The notes under the pieces are model-generated. The model made no database searches. It was given only the letters and a program-made list of their open reading frames with translations, and was not told the DNA's origin. Positions 1 to 7,463 of a stretch of 13,643 nt of DNA are shown one piece after another (within the stretch, counting starts at the first letter, position 1; each line of letters opens with the position of its first letter). The translations under genes and the position numbers were made by a program. Origin of the DNA: Deltaproteobacteria bacterium (GTDB lineage: Bacteria > Bdellovibrionota > UBA1018 > UBA923); NCBI GenBank assembly GCA_016194725.1, contig JACQAW010000154.1, forward strand, positions 1 through 13,643, in the 5' to 3' direction.

Positions 1-374
1 GGTCGCCCAAGAAAGTAAAACATATTTGGAATTCGCACGCCATCAGGCGAGGCCGGGCCCGGCGTCAGCGCCAAAAACCGCCTGATTTCGGAAAGCAGCT
101 CTGCCGTCGGGCGCTCGTCAGTATCGATGTAAAGTATCCACTCACTGGTTGCCTGCTCCATCGCGAGCTTGCGATTCAAGTCGAAGTTACCGCCAGGTGG
201 GTCGTTGCGTATCAGCCGGCAACCCAGCTTTTGCGCCAGATCCGGCGTCTGGTCGAAACTCATCTGATCGGCAACGATAATTTCATGCGCGATGGGACGC
301 CAGGGCTGCACCGTCGCTTCGAGACGATCAGCGCAGTTTCGCGCCGCAATGACTACCGACAACGTTGCACTCAT
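1..374 (-). CDS. Family-2 glycosyltransferase, N-terminal part (cut by window edge)
   Basis: Translating the minus strand from the ATG at 374 gives 124 residues that run off the window edge. They begin MSATLSVVIAARNCADRLEA, the first beta strand and nucleotide-binding start of a GT-A fold. Next comes IIVADQMSFDQT (residues 32-43), where family-2 enzymes usually have a D-x-G-S-x-D-x-T motif, then NFDLNRKLAMEQATSEWILYIDTDE (63-87). The DTD at 84-86 is the metal and sugar-nucleotide binding DxD motif. The NF..NR..A...A..EWIL.ID.DE pattern is typical of the WaaE/KdtX-like branch that adds sugars to lipopolysaccharide core or other envelope glycans. That assignment to envelope glycans is inferred, and donor and acceptor cannot be read from this fragment. 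The start fits because this is the first ATG before the 45-base gap to the divergent nuclease gene. Confidence 0.85.
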   Translation of the reverse strand, partial: MSATLSVVIAARNCADRLEATVQPWRPIAHEIIVADQMSFDQTPDLAQKLGCRLIRNDPPGGNFDLNRKLAMEQATSEWILYIDTDERPTAELLSEIRRFLALTPGPASPDGVRIPNMFYFLGR

Positions 375-377
375 GGC

Positions 378-406
378 TTAAACCTATTGCGGTTATGTGG
401 CATAAT
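378..406 (+). promoter_or_regulatory. Weak candidate promoter for the GIY-YIG gene
   Basis: A -10-like CATAAT (401-406) lies 17 bases after a poor -35-like TTAAAC (378-383), in the only gap between two divergent genes. Transcription would begin near 413, leaving about 7 bases before the ATG at 420 and no room for a Shine-Dalgarno site; none is visible. The -10 overlaps a small inverted repeat, TTATG-tgg-CATAA (393-405), that could be an operator. The assignment rests on position and the -10 match only. Confidence 0.3.
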
Positions 407-419
407 CAAGCCAGCAACC

Positions 420-1292
420 ATGGGCGCAAGAAAATCCCTCTTCGATCGTAAATTCGGTGTCAGTTTCATTGAGGAGGTACCGCTTTGCCCTGGTGTATAT
501 GAAATGCAGGATTCCAGCGGCAAAACCATTTACGTAGGTAAAGCCAAAATACTGCGCCGACGCCTGCAACAGTACCGCAATGCCCGCCGCTGCAAGAAAC
601 ATCATAAGATGCGCGCCATTCTCGCGGAAGCGTCAGCTATATGCTTCACTGCCTGCAACACCGATTTGGATGCGCTTTTGCTCGAAAATGAACTGATTCG
701 CGCGCTACGGCCTCGATTCAACCTTGCCGGGGCTTTTTCCTTTCTTTATCCCTGCATCGGGCTTCGTCGTGAGGGTCTTAACCTATATCTTTGCTATTCC
801 ACATCACCCGCCGAATTCGGAATGTTTGATTTTTTTGGCGCCTTCCGTTCACGTGCCCTTACTCGTGAGGGGTTTTTAGCTCTTCTGGAAGTCCTGAGGT
901 TCATCGTACACCGCGAGCCGACAAAGAGCCTCTCGTCTTTTCCCCGCGTTCGTTTTTCGATCGTCGCGGGCTACCGCCAGATTGGTGATCAGTGGCCGCC
1001 GTTACTCGAAACCTTTCTTCGGGGCGAATCAAAGGAATTTTTGGAAAAAGCGGTGATGGCCCTTGTCGAAAAGCCGTTTGCACGCAGGCATGCGGCCGAT
1101 ACGCAGGAGCTTATCGATACCGTAATGCGTTTTTATCGATTCGAGGCGCACCCACTGCGAAAGGCCATGAAAGACATCGGTCTGAGCGGCAAGTTGGTCA
1201 GCCAGGAGGAGCGGGACGGGGTATTTTTGCGTGCCCGCCACGAACCGAAATTCAAGAAAATCAGCCGCGCGAAGGCTTCGCCGCCAGCTTGA
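420..1292 (+). CDS. GIY-YIG nuclease resembling the N-terminal half of UvrC (Cho-like)
   Basis: The product has 290 residues from the ATG at 420. The reading frame is open further upstream, but that part lies antisense to the glycosyltransferase gene and has no homology signal. Residues 20-103 form a GIY-YIG nuclease domain: PGVYEMQD (24-31), IYVGKAK with following arginines (37-48), and ALLLENELIRALRPRFN (85-101). Glu89 sits in the position of the metal-binding glutamate of UvrC. FDFFGAFRSR..TREGFLALLEVLRFI (136-162) matches the UvrC segment just after the nuclease domain. The UvrB-binding helices, RNase H-like domain and HhH pair of full UvrC are missing. Overall length and domain content match E. 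coli Cho (295 residues), an SOS-inducible alternative 3' incision nuclease of nucleotide excision repair. DNA incision is inferred; no SOS box was recognised. The 3' end overlaps the convergent Fic gene by 32 bases. Confidence 0.8.
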   Translation: MGARKSLFDRKFGVSFIEEVPLCPGVYEMQDSSGKTIYVGKAKILRRRLQQYRNARRCKKHHKMRAILAEASAICFTACNTDLDALLLENELIRALRPRFNLAGAFSFLYPCIGLRREGLNLYLCYSTSPAEFGMFDFFGAFRSRALTREGFLALLEVLRFIVHREPTKSLSSFPRVRFSIVAGYRQIGDQWPPLLETFLRGESKEFLEKAVMALVEKPFARRHAADTQELIDTVMRFYRFEAHPLRKAMKDIGLSGKLVSQEERDGVFLRARHEPKFKKISRAKASPPA

Positions 1293-1815
1293 CGGCATTG
1301 CGCAAGGTTTCGCGAAGCGCTTCCATCTGCCCCTCGGCCCGCAGGTCGCCCAGGCCAAGTTCATGCAAACCCATTGCGGAAATCTGAACACCGTGCAAAC
1401 GAAGCAGATACGAGGCCGCGACCACTGCCGTGCGCCGATTTGCGTCTTTAAAGACATGAGTTAGAACAAGGTGCGCATACAGATCGGCTGCTGCTTCGAC
1501 GACCTCTCCGGAGGTAGCCCTATCTTTAGCAGTTCTCAGTAACTCTTTGGCCTTCGTTATAGGATCAGCCAGAATCTGCAAATTTTCTTCGCGACCCGAG
1601 GGCAAACTGCAAACAGCCGCACCCTCCCGCCAAGGCTCATCTTTTTCGCCTCGCAGGACGTTGTTGATTCGAGCCAGCTCGGCCGTATTCAGGAACGCGC
1701 CACTTTCGACCATGCTGTCGGCTACTTCAAGCGCACGCTCAAAGCGTGCGCGTTCGAGCTGGCGCTGTAGAAAATTCGGATTTCGCGGTGCAGAATGATC
1801 GTCTCTTTGCGACAT
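1261..1815 (-). CDS. Fic/Doc-family protein with Doc-type active-site motif
   Basis: The 184-residue product contains HVFKDANRRTA (120-130), the Fic motif HxFx(D/E)(G/A)N(K/R)R. The catalytic histidine is His120, Asp124 is the acidic residue, and Asn126 and Arg127-Arg128 form the nucleotide-phosphate loop. The Ala-Asn pair is as in P1 Doc (HxFxDANKR), which phosphorylates EF-Tu, rather than the Gly-Asn-Gly-Arg of AMPylating Fic proteins. The segment before it (about 61-90, ending LQILADPITKAKELL) corresponds to the target-docking hairpin region. SGREEN at 73-78 fits the loose (S/T)xxxE(G/N) inhibitory pattern but lies in that hairpin region, so autoinhibition is doubtful. No small Phd-like antitoxin adjoins it. 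The neighbour upstream is a secreted protein gene ending 16 bases away, so it is probably co-transcribed with spoVG. The target and the reaction (AMP or phosphate transfer) are unknown. Confidence 0.82.
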   Translation of the reverse strand: MSQRDDHSAPRNPNFLQRQLERARFERALEVADSMVESGAFLNTAELARINNVLRGEKDEPWREGAAVCSLPSGREENLQILADPITKAKELLRTAKDRATSGEVVEAAADLYAHLVLTHVFKDANRRTAVVAASYLLRLHGVQISAMGLHELGLGDLRAEGQMEALRETLRNAVKLAAKPSRG

Positions 1816-1831
1816 CTTGCTTACTTACCTA

Positions 1832-3055
1832 TCACCAGCCCAACCCAAAGCCAATTTTACAATTGCTCCAGGCGCCACGCATGTCATGAAAATTAACTAT
1901 AGGGCTATAATGCCTTTCGAGGTCACAGCCTCCCTCGATCATTAGCCGCTGGCCGGTCTCATGGTGGCGGGTTCTCGGTACCTCCCAGGCCATATTCAAC
2001 CCGCCGCCCCAACCCGGCGAAAAGCCAAACGAGCTCATGACACCCCGAAATCCGAACTCAGCACTTAAAGTAAGATTCCGATGAAGCCAGATCGCATAAC
2101 CGTAGGAGTCCCGAAATAGAAACGCCTGAGTCGTACCCCCCGAATCCACGGTTTCATGCAACGAAGTTGCGTGCACTTCAACAGTAAACCCCTGGTGCGC
2201 CCAGCCCAGATACGCAAAGCGCAGATAGTATGACGGGCTCGGACGCAGGGCCAGCCAGCCGGCATCGTGATAGGGTAGAGTGAACGCCGCGCCAGCGCTA
2301 ATCCAGCCGCGCGCATGGCCATCCCAGACGACCTCTTGATGTTCGTTGCGCGTGAACTCAAAGTCGGGCTTTGTGTCACAATCGTCCACCCAGGGCAGAT
2401 AAATCTGCAGCCAGCCGTGCGTGCCGAGCTCCTTGGGCTCCGAGAACTTTACCACTTCAAGGTACTTGTACTTCGGACTTATCGTCACCGTGCCGCGTGT
2501 GCGAAATTCATTTTTCGGGCTGCCGTTGTCAAAAAGGTATTTATTGTATTGAGGATAGAGCTCGGAGTTCGACTTCACGTTCGGCTTTCCGCTCAGGTTT
2601 GTGTATCCCTGCTGCTCGATTTCGGATCCCGTGCTTTTGGCTTTCTCTTCGCCGTTTGGGCTGCCGTCGCGCCGTGAAAAGTACTTCGGCTTCTCGTTGT
2701 CGTAACGGTACTCGACCGGTATCCACTTCAGCTTGTGCTCCTGTTTGTCGGCCGAGGTAAGTACAACTATCAGGTAGTTTCCATCCGGGCGCTGGCGCAG
2801 ATATCCGTCAAAATGAAGTCCGCAGGCCGTGACCGTGTCCAACGCCTGACTTCCCTGACGACCGTTCCAGCCCCTGATTCGCTTGCTTTCGCGACCGACC
2901 ACTTGATGAATATAGGCATCCGGATCGACCTCGTCGATCACGGGGCCGATATGCTTTGGCCAGCGCAAATCAGCGTAGTTCCATTCGCTGGTATGCTCGT
3001 CATGAGCAAGAGCGGGAACCACCGAAAATAGAACCGCAAAAAGAATGTAGTGCAC
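1832..3055 (-). CDS. Secreted protein of unknown function, possible outer-membrane barrel
   Basis: The 407-residue product has a GTG start at 3055, 16 bases after spoVG. Residues 1-17 (MHYILFAVLFSVVPALA) look like a signal peptide with an Ala-x-Ala cleavage site before His18, although the n-region has no lysine or arginine. Residues about 20-115 are probably globular. Residues 115-185 are polar, charged and probably flexible. From about 245 onward, alternating strands rich in Gly, Trp, Tyr and Phe (for example YYLRFAYLGWAHQGFTVEVH at 277-296) end in a C-terminal aromatic residue (GLGW). This suggests a small beta barrel in the outer membrane. Four cysteines (78, 226, 377, 399) could form disulphides in the periplasm. 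The first 30 mature residues faintly recall the start of alpha-carbonic anhydrases, but no zinc-binding histidine set was found. I do not recognise the family; barrel and localisation are inferences. Confidence 0.7.
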   Translation of the reverse strand: MHYILFAVLFSVVPALAHDEHTSEWNYADLRWPKHIGPVIDEVDPDAYIHQVVGRESKRIRGWNGRQGSQALDTVTACGLHFDGYLRQRPDGNYLIVVLTSADKQEHKLKWIPVEYRYDNEKPKYFSRRDGSPNGEEKAKSTGSEIEQQGYTNLSGKPNVKSNSELYPQYNKYLFDNGSPKNEFRTRGTVTISPKYKYLEVVKFSEPKELGTHGWLQIYLPWVDDCDTKPDFEFTRNEHQEVVWDGHARGWISAGAAFTLPYHDAGWLALRPSPSYYLRFAYLGWAHQGFTVEVHATSLHETVDSGGTTQAFLFRDSYGYAIWLHRNLTLSAEFGFRGVMSSFGFSPGWGGGLNMAWEVPRTRHHETGQRLMIEGGCDLERHYSPIVNFHDMRGAWSNCKIGFGLGW

Positions 3056-3071
3056 CGGTTGAACTGCTCTG

Positions 3072-3356
3072 TCAGTCGTCGTGGGCGCCGGAGCCGCCGC
3101 CTCTTTTTAACTCGGCGTCGTATGCGGCTAAAATCTTGTTTTCCATCATTTCGCGCGTCTCGTTGTTCAGGGGGTGGGCGATATCCTTGAACGCGCCATC
3201 TTTGCGTTTCTTCGAAGGCATCGCCACGAACAATCCGGTCGTACCATTGATAACTTTAAGATCTCGGACCACGAAACAGTTGTCGAGAATAATAGTCACA
3301 TAGGCTTTCAACTTCTCTTCGTTGACCGGAAATATTTTTATCTCTGTGATTTCCAT
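3072..3356 (-). CDS. spoVG: SpoVG regulatory protein
   Basis: The 94-residue product matches the whole SpoVG family: MEITEIKIFPVNEEKLKAYV (1-20), then the conserved core ILDNCFVVRDLKVINGTTGLF (23-43), VAMPSKKRKDG (44-54) and DIAHPLNNETREMME (58-72), with a variable acidic/glycine tail. SpoVG proteins are small site-specific DNA- and RNA-binding regulators. They are known from Bacillus (septation during sporulation), Staphylococcus and Borrelia, where they control varied genes; the name does not imply sporulation here. The ATG at 3356 is preceded by GGAGAG (3365-3370) at 8-base spacing. The gene leads a tight group with the secreted protein and the Fic protein, and it has its own strong promoter about 80 bases upstream. 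The repeats around that promoter suggest regulation, perhaps autoregulation, which is inference. Confidence 0.95.
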   Translation of the reverse strand: MEITEIKIFPVNEEKLKAYVTIILDNCFVVRDLKVINGTTGLFVAMPSKKRKDGAFKDIAHPLNNETREMMENKILAAYDAELKRGGGSGAHDD

Positions 3357-3434
3357 GGCGGCTTCTCTCCAAAGTACAATGATGAAACATCTCGATGCGC
3401 ATGCTGCACTGGGAAAGTCCTAACTCCTTACATA

Positions 3435-3463
3435 ATTGTAGGGGGTCCACGGAATTGATGCAA
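3435..3463 (-). promoter_or_regulatory. Sigma70-type promoter of spoVG
   Basis: On the minus strand the -35 element TTGCAT (3458-3463) is followed after exactly 17 bases by TACAAT (3435-3440), each one mismatch from the respective consensus apart from the last -35 bases. Transcription should begin near 3428, giving a leader of about 70 bases before the spoVG start. It is the best promoter match in the window and lies in the 138-base gap between clpB and spoVG. Confidence 0.65.
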
Positions 3464-3488
3464 TATATCAATTAGGCAAATAATTCCG
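3450..3488. repeat. Nested inverted repeats over the spoVG -35 region (operator candidate)
   Basis: A perfect inverted repeat AATTGAT-(7)-ATCAATT spans 3453-3473 and covers the -35 box. A second pair, CGGAATT (3450-3456) and AATTCCG (3482-3488), encloses it and shares its AATT, so the two pairings are mutually exclusive. A third small palindrome, TACA-ATTA-TGTA, covers the -10. The AT-rich short arms and lack of a T run argue against a clpB terminator and for protein-binding sites. No known regulator motif was recognised. Confidence 0.45.
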
Positions 3489-3494
3489 GTTGAT

Positions 3495-6101
3495 TTACCG
3501 TCCTGCCACCGCCTTTAGCTTGCCCGCTTCCTCTATTTCGATCTTTCCGCTCTTGGCGGTCACGCGAATGGTGTCACCTTCCTTATAGCGTCCCTGCAGA
3601 ATCTTCGACGCCAATACGTTCTGCAGCTCGCGCTGAATGAGTCGTTTCAGCGGCCGTGCGCCAAAATCTGGGTCGTAGCCTTTCTCGGCAAGCAGATCCA
3701 GCGCCTCGTCGCTTATCTCGAGCCTTAGCTGCCGCTGCCCCAGCAGCTCCTCGAGATGCGCCATCTGCACCTTCGCGATACCCTTGAGCTGAGCGCGGCC
3801 CAGGCTGTCGAAAATAACGATATCGTCTATCCGATTGAGAAATTCCGGTTTGAAATATTCCCGAAGAATCGCGCTCACCTTCGCTTCGCGTTTCTCGACG
3901 TTTGTTTCGCCCAGGATTTCGCGGCTGCCCACGTTGCTGGTCATGATCACGACCGTATTCGTAAAATCCACGGTTCGGCCCTGGCCATCGGTAATTCGTC
4001 CATCGTCCAGGACTTGCAAAAAGACGTTGAAAACGTCCTGATGCGCTTTTTCCACCTCATCGAGCAGAACGACGCTATAGGGGCGCCGACGGACTGCTTC
4101 GGTAAGCTGGCCACCCTCTTCGTAACCAACATAGCCCGGAGGGGCGCCGATCAAACGTGCCACCGCATGTTTTTCCATATACTCCGACATATCGATACGA
4201 ATCATCGCATGCTCATCATCGAACAAAAACGAAGCAAGAGCTTTGGCGGTTTCCGTCTTTCCCACTCCGGTCGGCCCCAAAAACAAAAATGAGCCGATTG
4301 GACGTTGCGGGTCTTGGAGCCCCGCGCGCGAACGCCGAATGGCGTTGGCTATTGCCGACACAGCCTGATCCTGGCCAACCACGCGCTCATGAAGGCGCTC
4401 TTCCATTCTAAGCAGCTTGTGCTGCTCGCCTTCGAGCATCTTTGAAACAGGAATGCCGGTCCACTTCGACACGACTTCAGCAATGTTACTGTCATCGACT
4501 TCCTGATGCAGCATTTTACGTTCACTGGCCTTTTCGGTTCTCTGGTCCAGCTTTTTCTGCAGCTCGATCAGCACACCGTATTTCAGCTGAGCGGCCTTTT
4601 CCAGATCCCCGCGTTTTTCAGCCTGTTCCATCTCGATGCGCTTTTGTTCAATCTGGACCTTGAGATCCGACAATTCGGAAACCTCCGTTCGCTCCTTTTG
4701 CCACTGCGCTTTCATCGTCGAGGCCTGCTCGATCAGCGCTTTCAGTTCAACTTCAAGCTTTTTCAGGCGCTCACGGGACTGGCTGTCGGATTCTTTTCTC
4801 AAAGCCTGGCGTTCGATTTCGAGCATCATGATTCGGCGGTTCAGGTTATCGATTTCCTCCGGCAGCGACTCGAGCGCCATTTTTACGCGGCTTGCTGCCT
4901 CGTCCACCAGGTCAATTGCCTTGTCAGGCAGAAAACGGTCAGCGATGTAACGGTTTGAAAGTGTGGCTGCTGCAACCAGGGCGCTATCCTTGATCGTCAC
5001 GCCGTGATGAACCTCGTATTTTTCCCGTAGTCCCCGCAAAATCGAGATCGTGTCTTCCACGGACGGCTCGCGCACGAAGACAGGTTGAAAGCGGCGCTCA
5101 AGCGCTGCGTCTTTTTCGAGTTTCTTCTTGTACTCATTCAAGGTCGTGGCACCAATGCAATGCAGTTCCCCGCGCGCCAGCGCCGGCTTCAGCATGTTCG
5201 AGGCATCCATGCTGCCTTCGGCTGCCCCTGCCCCAACCAATGTATGAATTTCGTCAATAAAAAGAATGACCTCGCCCGCGGCATCACTGACGCCCTTGAG
5301 CACGGCTTTCAGACGCTCTTCGAATTCACCGCGAAATTTGGCGCCGGCAATGAGCGCCCCCAGATCGAGCGTAACGACTCTTTTATTTTTCAGGCTTTCG
5401 GGAACGTCACCTGCGGCAACACGTTGCGCAACTCCTTCAACCACCGCGGTTTTACCGACACCCGGCTCGCCAATCAAAACTGGATTGTTTTTCGTGCGTC
5501 GCGACAGCACCTGCATGACCCGCCGGATTTCCTCGTCGCGCCCGATAACCGGATCAAGCTTGCCTTTTCGAGCCAGCTCGGTCAAATCGCGACCGTACTT
5601 CTGAAGCGCATTCAGCTTTGCTTCTGGGTTTTCGTCATCGACTCGCTGATTGCCCCGCATCTTGGCCAGAACATTTACGACTTTGTCATAGCTCAGGCCT
5701 GCACGAAACATGGCATTGTTTGCGTCAGTTCCCTTGAATGTCTTTTGACCAAGATAAGCCAATAGGAAATGTTCGGTGCTGACGAACTCGTCCTTTAGCT
5801 TTTTGGCCTCGTCTTCAGCTCCGACAAGCAGCTTGTTGAAGACACCCGAGGGATAAACCTTTCCCTCAGTCGATGCGCCTGACACGGAAGGAAACTTTCG
5901 GCGCTGCTGTTCCAACGCCAGGGTAACCAGGCTTACGTCAGCACCTGTTGCCGCCGCAATCGAGGGCACAATGCCGTCTTCCTGGCCAAAAAGCGCCTGC
6001 AGAAGATGCTCGGGTTGCAATTCCTGGTGATTGTGGCGAATAGCGATGTGCTGTGCTTCCACCAGCGCTTCTTCCGCCTTCGTCGTGAATTTTGCGGCCA
6101 T
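3495..6101 (-). CDS. clpB: ClpB protein disaggregase
   Basis: The full-length 868-residue Hsp100 ATPase pulls aggregated proteins apart with DnaK/DnaJ/GrpE in the cytosol. Domains in order: Clp N-domain (1-150); NBD1 with Walker A GEPGVGKT (211-218) and Walker B ILFIDE (279-284); coiled-coil middle domain (about 405-530), whose presence separates ClpB from ClpA and ClpC; NBD2 with Walker A GPTGVGKT (609-616) and Walker B VVLLDE (677-682); C-terminal D2 small domain. Pore-loop residues are visible at KFRGEFEER (255-263, Phe instead of the common Tyr) and GYVGYEEGG (656-664). No IGL/IGF-type ClpP-binding loop was noticed, as expected for ClpB. AAGGAG (6111-6116) is well placed before the ATG at 6101. 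The gene lies 39 bases after htrA and is probably the last gene of the htpX operon. Met148 could give the short isoform known in E. coli, which is speculative. Confidence 0.98.
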   Translation of the reverse strand: MAAKFTTKAEEALVEAQHIAIRHNHQELQPEHLLQALFGQEDGIVPSIAAATGADVSLVTLALEQQRRKFPSVSGASTEGKVYPSGVFNKLLVGAEDEAKKLKDEFVSTEHFLLAYLGQKTFKGTDANNAMFRAGLSYDKVVNVLAKMRGNQRVDDENPEAKLNALQKYGRDLTELARKGKLDPVIGRDEEIRRVMQVLSRRTKNNPVLIGEPGVGKTAVVEGVAQRVAAGDVPESLKNKRVVTLDLGALIAGAKFRGEFEERLKAVLKGVSDAAGEVILFIDEIHTLVGAGAAEGSMDASNMLKPALARGELHCIGATTLNEYKKKLEKDAALERRFQPVFVREPSVEDTISILRGLREKYEVHHGVTIKDSALVAAATLSNRYIADRFLPDKAIDLVDEAASRVKMALESLPEEIDNLNRRIMMLEIERQALRKESDSQSRERLKKLEVELKALIEQASTMKAQWQKERTEVSELSDLKVQIEQKRIEMEQAEKRGDLEKAAQLKYGVLIELQKKLDQRTEKASERKMLHQEVDDSNIAEVVSKWTGIPVSKMLEGEQHKLLRMEERLHERVVGQDQAVSAIANAIRRSRAGLQDPQRPIGSFLFLGPTGVGKTETAKALASFLFDDEHAMIRIDMSEYMEKHAVARLIGAPPGYVGYEEGGQLTEAVRRRPYSVVLLDEVEKAHQDVFNVFLQVLDDGRITDGQGRTVDFTNTVVIMTSNVGSREILGETNVEKREAKVSAILREYFKPEFLNRIDDIVIFDSLGRAQLKGIAKVQMAHLEELLGQRQLRLEISDEALDLLAEKGYDPDFGARPLKRLIQRELQNVLASKILQGRYKEGDTIRVTAKSGKIEIEEAGKLKAVAGR

Positions 6102-6140
6102 ATTCGAATCCTCCTTTGAGGTCGTATGGCCGCTCGAGGT

Positions 6141-7463
6141 CTATTCTTCCGAGGCGGCCAGTTTCAGAGCGATCACCGCGAAAGTCTCGCGGCCCGATTC
6201 GTCCTGTTTGCGTACCCGCAATAGGTACGTTTTCTTCGTTTTCACAATTTTATAGAACTGCTCGACCGTCTTTACTGGCTTGCGGTCCACTTCCAATATC
6301 ACGTCACCTCTTGCAAGGCCGGCCGTAAAGGCGGGTCCGCCCGGTACGACTTGGGAAACCACGGCTCCCTGAAAAGTCTCCGGCAACCCAAGCTCATGGG
6401 CCACTTCAGAATCAATATCTTCAAGCTGCATTCCAGTTTCAATTCTAGTTGTCTTTGGCTGCTTGCCTGGCTTGTCGCCACGTTTCCCGGACTTCTCTCT
6501 TCCGAGATCGGGACGCCGTGCGATTACAACCGTAAAAACCTTCTCTTTGCCTGAACGCAACACCGTCAGCTTCGCTGACTCCCCAATTGGAATCATGGTG
6601 ATTCGTTCGACCAGATCAGCTCCGGTGTGAACGGTCGTGCCATCAACCGCAGTAATCACGTCGTAAGCCTGCAGCCCAGCCTTGTCGGCTGGCTGCCCCG
6701 GCATTACATTAGTAATAATGGGTGCTTTTAGGCTCTCGTCAAGTTTCAGAGTCTTTGCCAAATCGGACCGCAAATCATCAATACTTACGCCTATAAAGCC
6801 GCGCTCAACCTTACCTTTGGTTTTGAGCTGGGACAGTATGGCTTTCACAAGATTAATCGGAATCGCAAAACCGATACCCGAACCCCGCGCGTCAATGGCG
6901 TTGTTGATACCCACCACCTCGCCACTCAAATTGACCAGCGGCCCGCCCGAATTGCCGGGATTAATCGGGGCATCTACTTGCAGATACTTTCCAAAGCCAC
7001 CGGGCAGAGTGCGCTCCTTGGCGCTCACAATTCCATGCGAGACCGAGTGGCCGTGGCCGAACGGATTTCCCACCGCCGCCACCCATTCACCAACCTCCAG
7101 CTTATCGGAGTCGCTAAGAACGGCAGCCTGCAGTTTTCGCCTGGTTTTTACTTTAATCAACGCGATGTCGAGATCAGGATCATTTCCCACGACTTCGCCA
7201 TCGGATTCTCTTTCGTCCGCGGCTTCGGTAAACCTGACTTTCACTTCTTCGGCGCCTTCGACCACATGACTGTTAGTGAGAATCAGACCGCCGGTATTCG
7301 ACGTTTCAATGATAAAACCCGAACCGAGCGACTGAGCCTTGGGGGTCTGGCCTCCCGGGCCGCCCGGAGCGCCTTGAAAGGGCTCGCCAAATTCTTCGAA
7401 AAATTTGCGCCAAAAATCGTCCTGGCCACCCTGGCCACCTGAACCCCATGGGCGCATTTTCAT
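6141..7463 (-). CDS. HtrA/Do-type serine protease without signal peptide
   Basis: The 440-residue product (438 if Met3 at 7457 is used, which has better spacing, 8 bases, from the AGAGG site) belongs to the DegP/DegQ/HtrA family. Catalytic triad: His66 in TNSHVVEGA, Asp99 in DPDLDIALIKV, Ser172 in GNSGGP; the trypsin-like domain spans about 45-215. PDZ1 is at about 222-315 (RGFIGVSIDDL...) and PDZ2 at about 345-435, separated by a Lys/Arg/Gly-rich linker (318-342). The family is normally exported, yet this protein begins with a Gly/Gln-rich stretch (MKMRPWGSGGQGGQDDFW) and has no hydrophobic segment. An in-frame TGA lies five codons upstream (7476-7478), and the preceding DUF1844 gene is intact, overlapping by ATGA. 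Extension or a simple frameshift is therefore unlikely. A cytoplasmic HtrA acting beside ClpB is inferred. No gene symbol is given because degP/degQ imply a periplasmic enzyme. Confidence 0.93.
   Translation of the reverse strand: MKMRPWGSGGQGGQDDFWRKFFEEFGEPFQGAPGGPGGQTPKAQSLGSGFIIETSNTGGLILTNSHVVEGAEEVKVRFTEAADERESDGEVVGNDPDLDIALIKVKTRRKLQAAVLSDSDKLEVGEWVAAVGNPFGHGHSVSHGIVSAKERTLPGGFGKYLQVDAPINPGNSGGPLVNLSGEVVGINNAIDARGSGIGFAIPINLVKAILSQLKTKGKVERGFIGVSIDDLRSDLAKTLKLDESLKAPIITNVMPGQPADKAGLQAYDVITAVDGTTVHTGADLVERITMIPIGESAKLTVLRSGKEKVFTVVIARRPDLGREKSGKRGDKPGKQPKTTRIETGMQLEDIDSEVAHELGLPETFQGAVVSQVVPGGPAFTAGLARGDVILEVDRKPVKTVEQFYKIVKTKKTYLLRVRKQDESGRETFAVIALKLAASEE

Noticed and set aside
231..419. 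Upstream extension of the GIY-YIG protein by 63 residues
   Set aside because: The extension is antisense to a convincing glycosyltransferase N-terminus and its residues show no family pattern; the candidate promoter lies just before 420.
73..1500. Search for a Phd- or antitoxin-like small gene paired with the Fic protein
   Set aside because: No short frame next to the Fic gene shows an antitoxin pattern; the small frames here are shadows of the nuclease gene.
2900..3003. Weak resemblance of the mature N-terminus of the secreted protein (WNY...P.HIG) to alpha-carbonic anhydrases
   Set aside because: The HxH and third-His zinc ligands and the SEH-type motif were not found, and the rest of the protein does not follow that fold.
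3470..3495. A rho-independent terminator directly after clpB
   Set aside because: The repeats here are AT-rich with short arms and no following T run on the minus strand; they fit promoter/operator elements better.
5085..5765. Open frame of 226 codons on the plus strand inside clpB
   Set aside because: It lies wholly antisense to conserved ClpB NBD1 and N-domain coding and has no ribosome site or homology signal.
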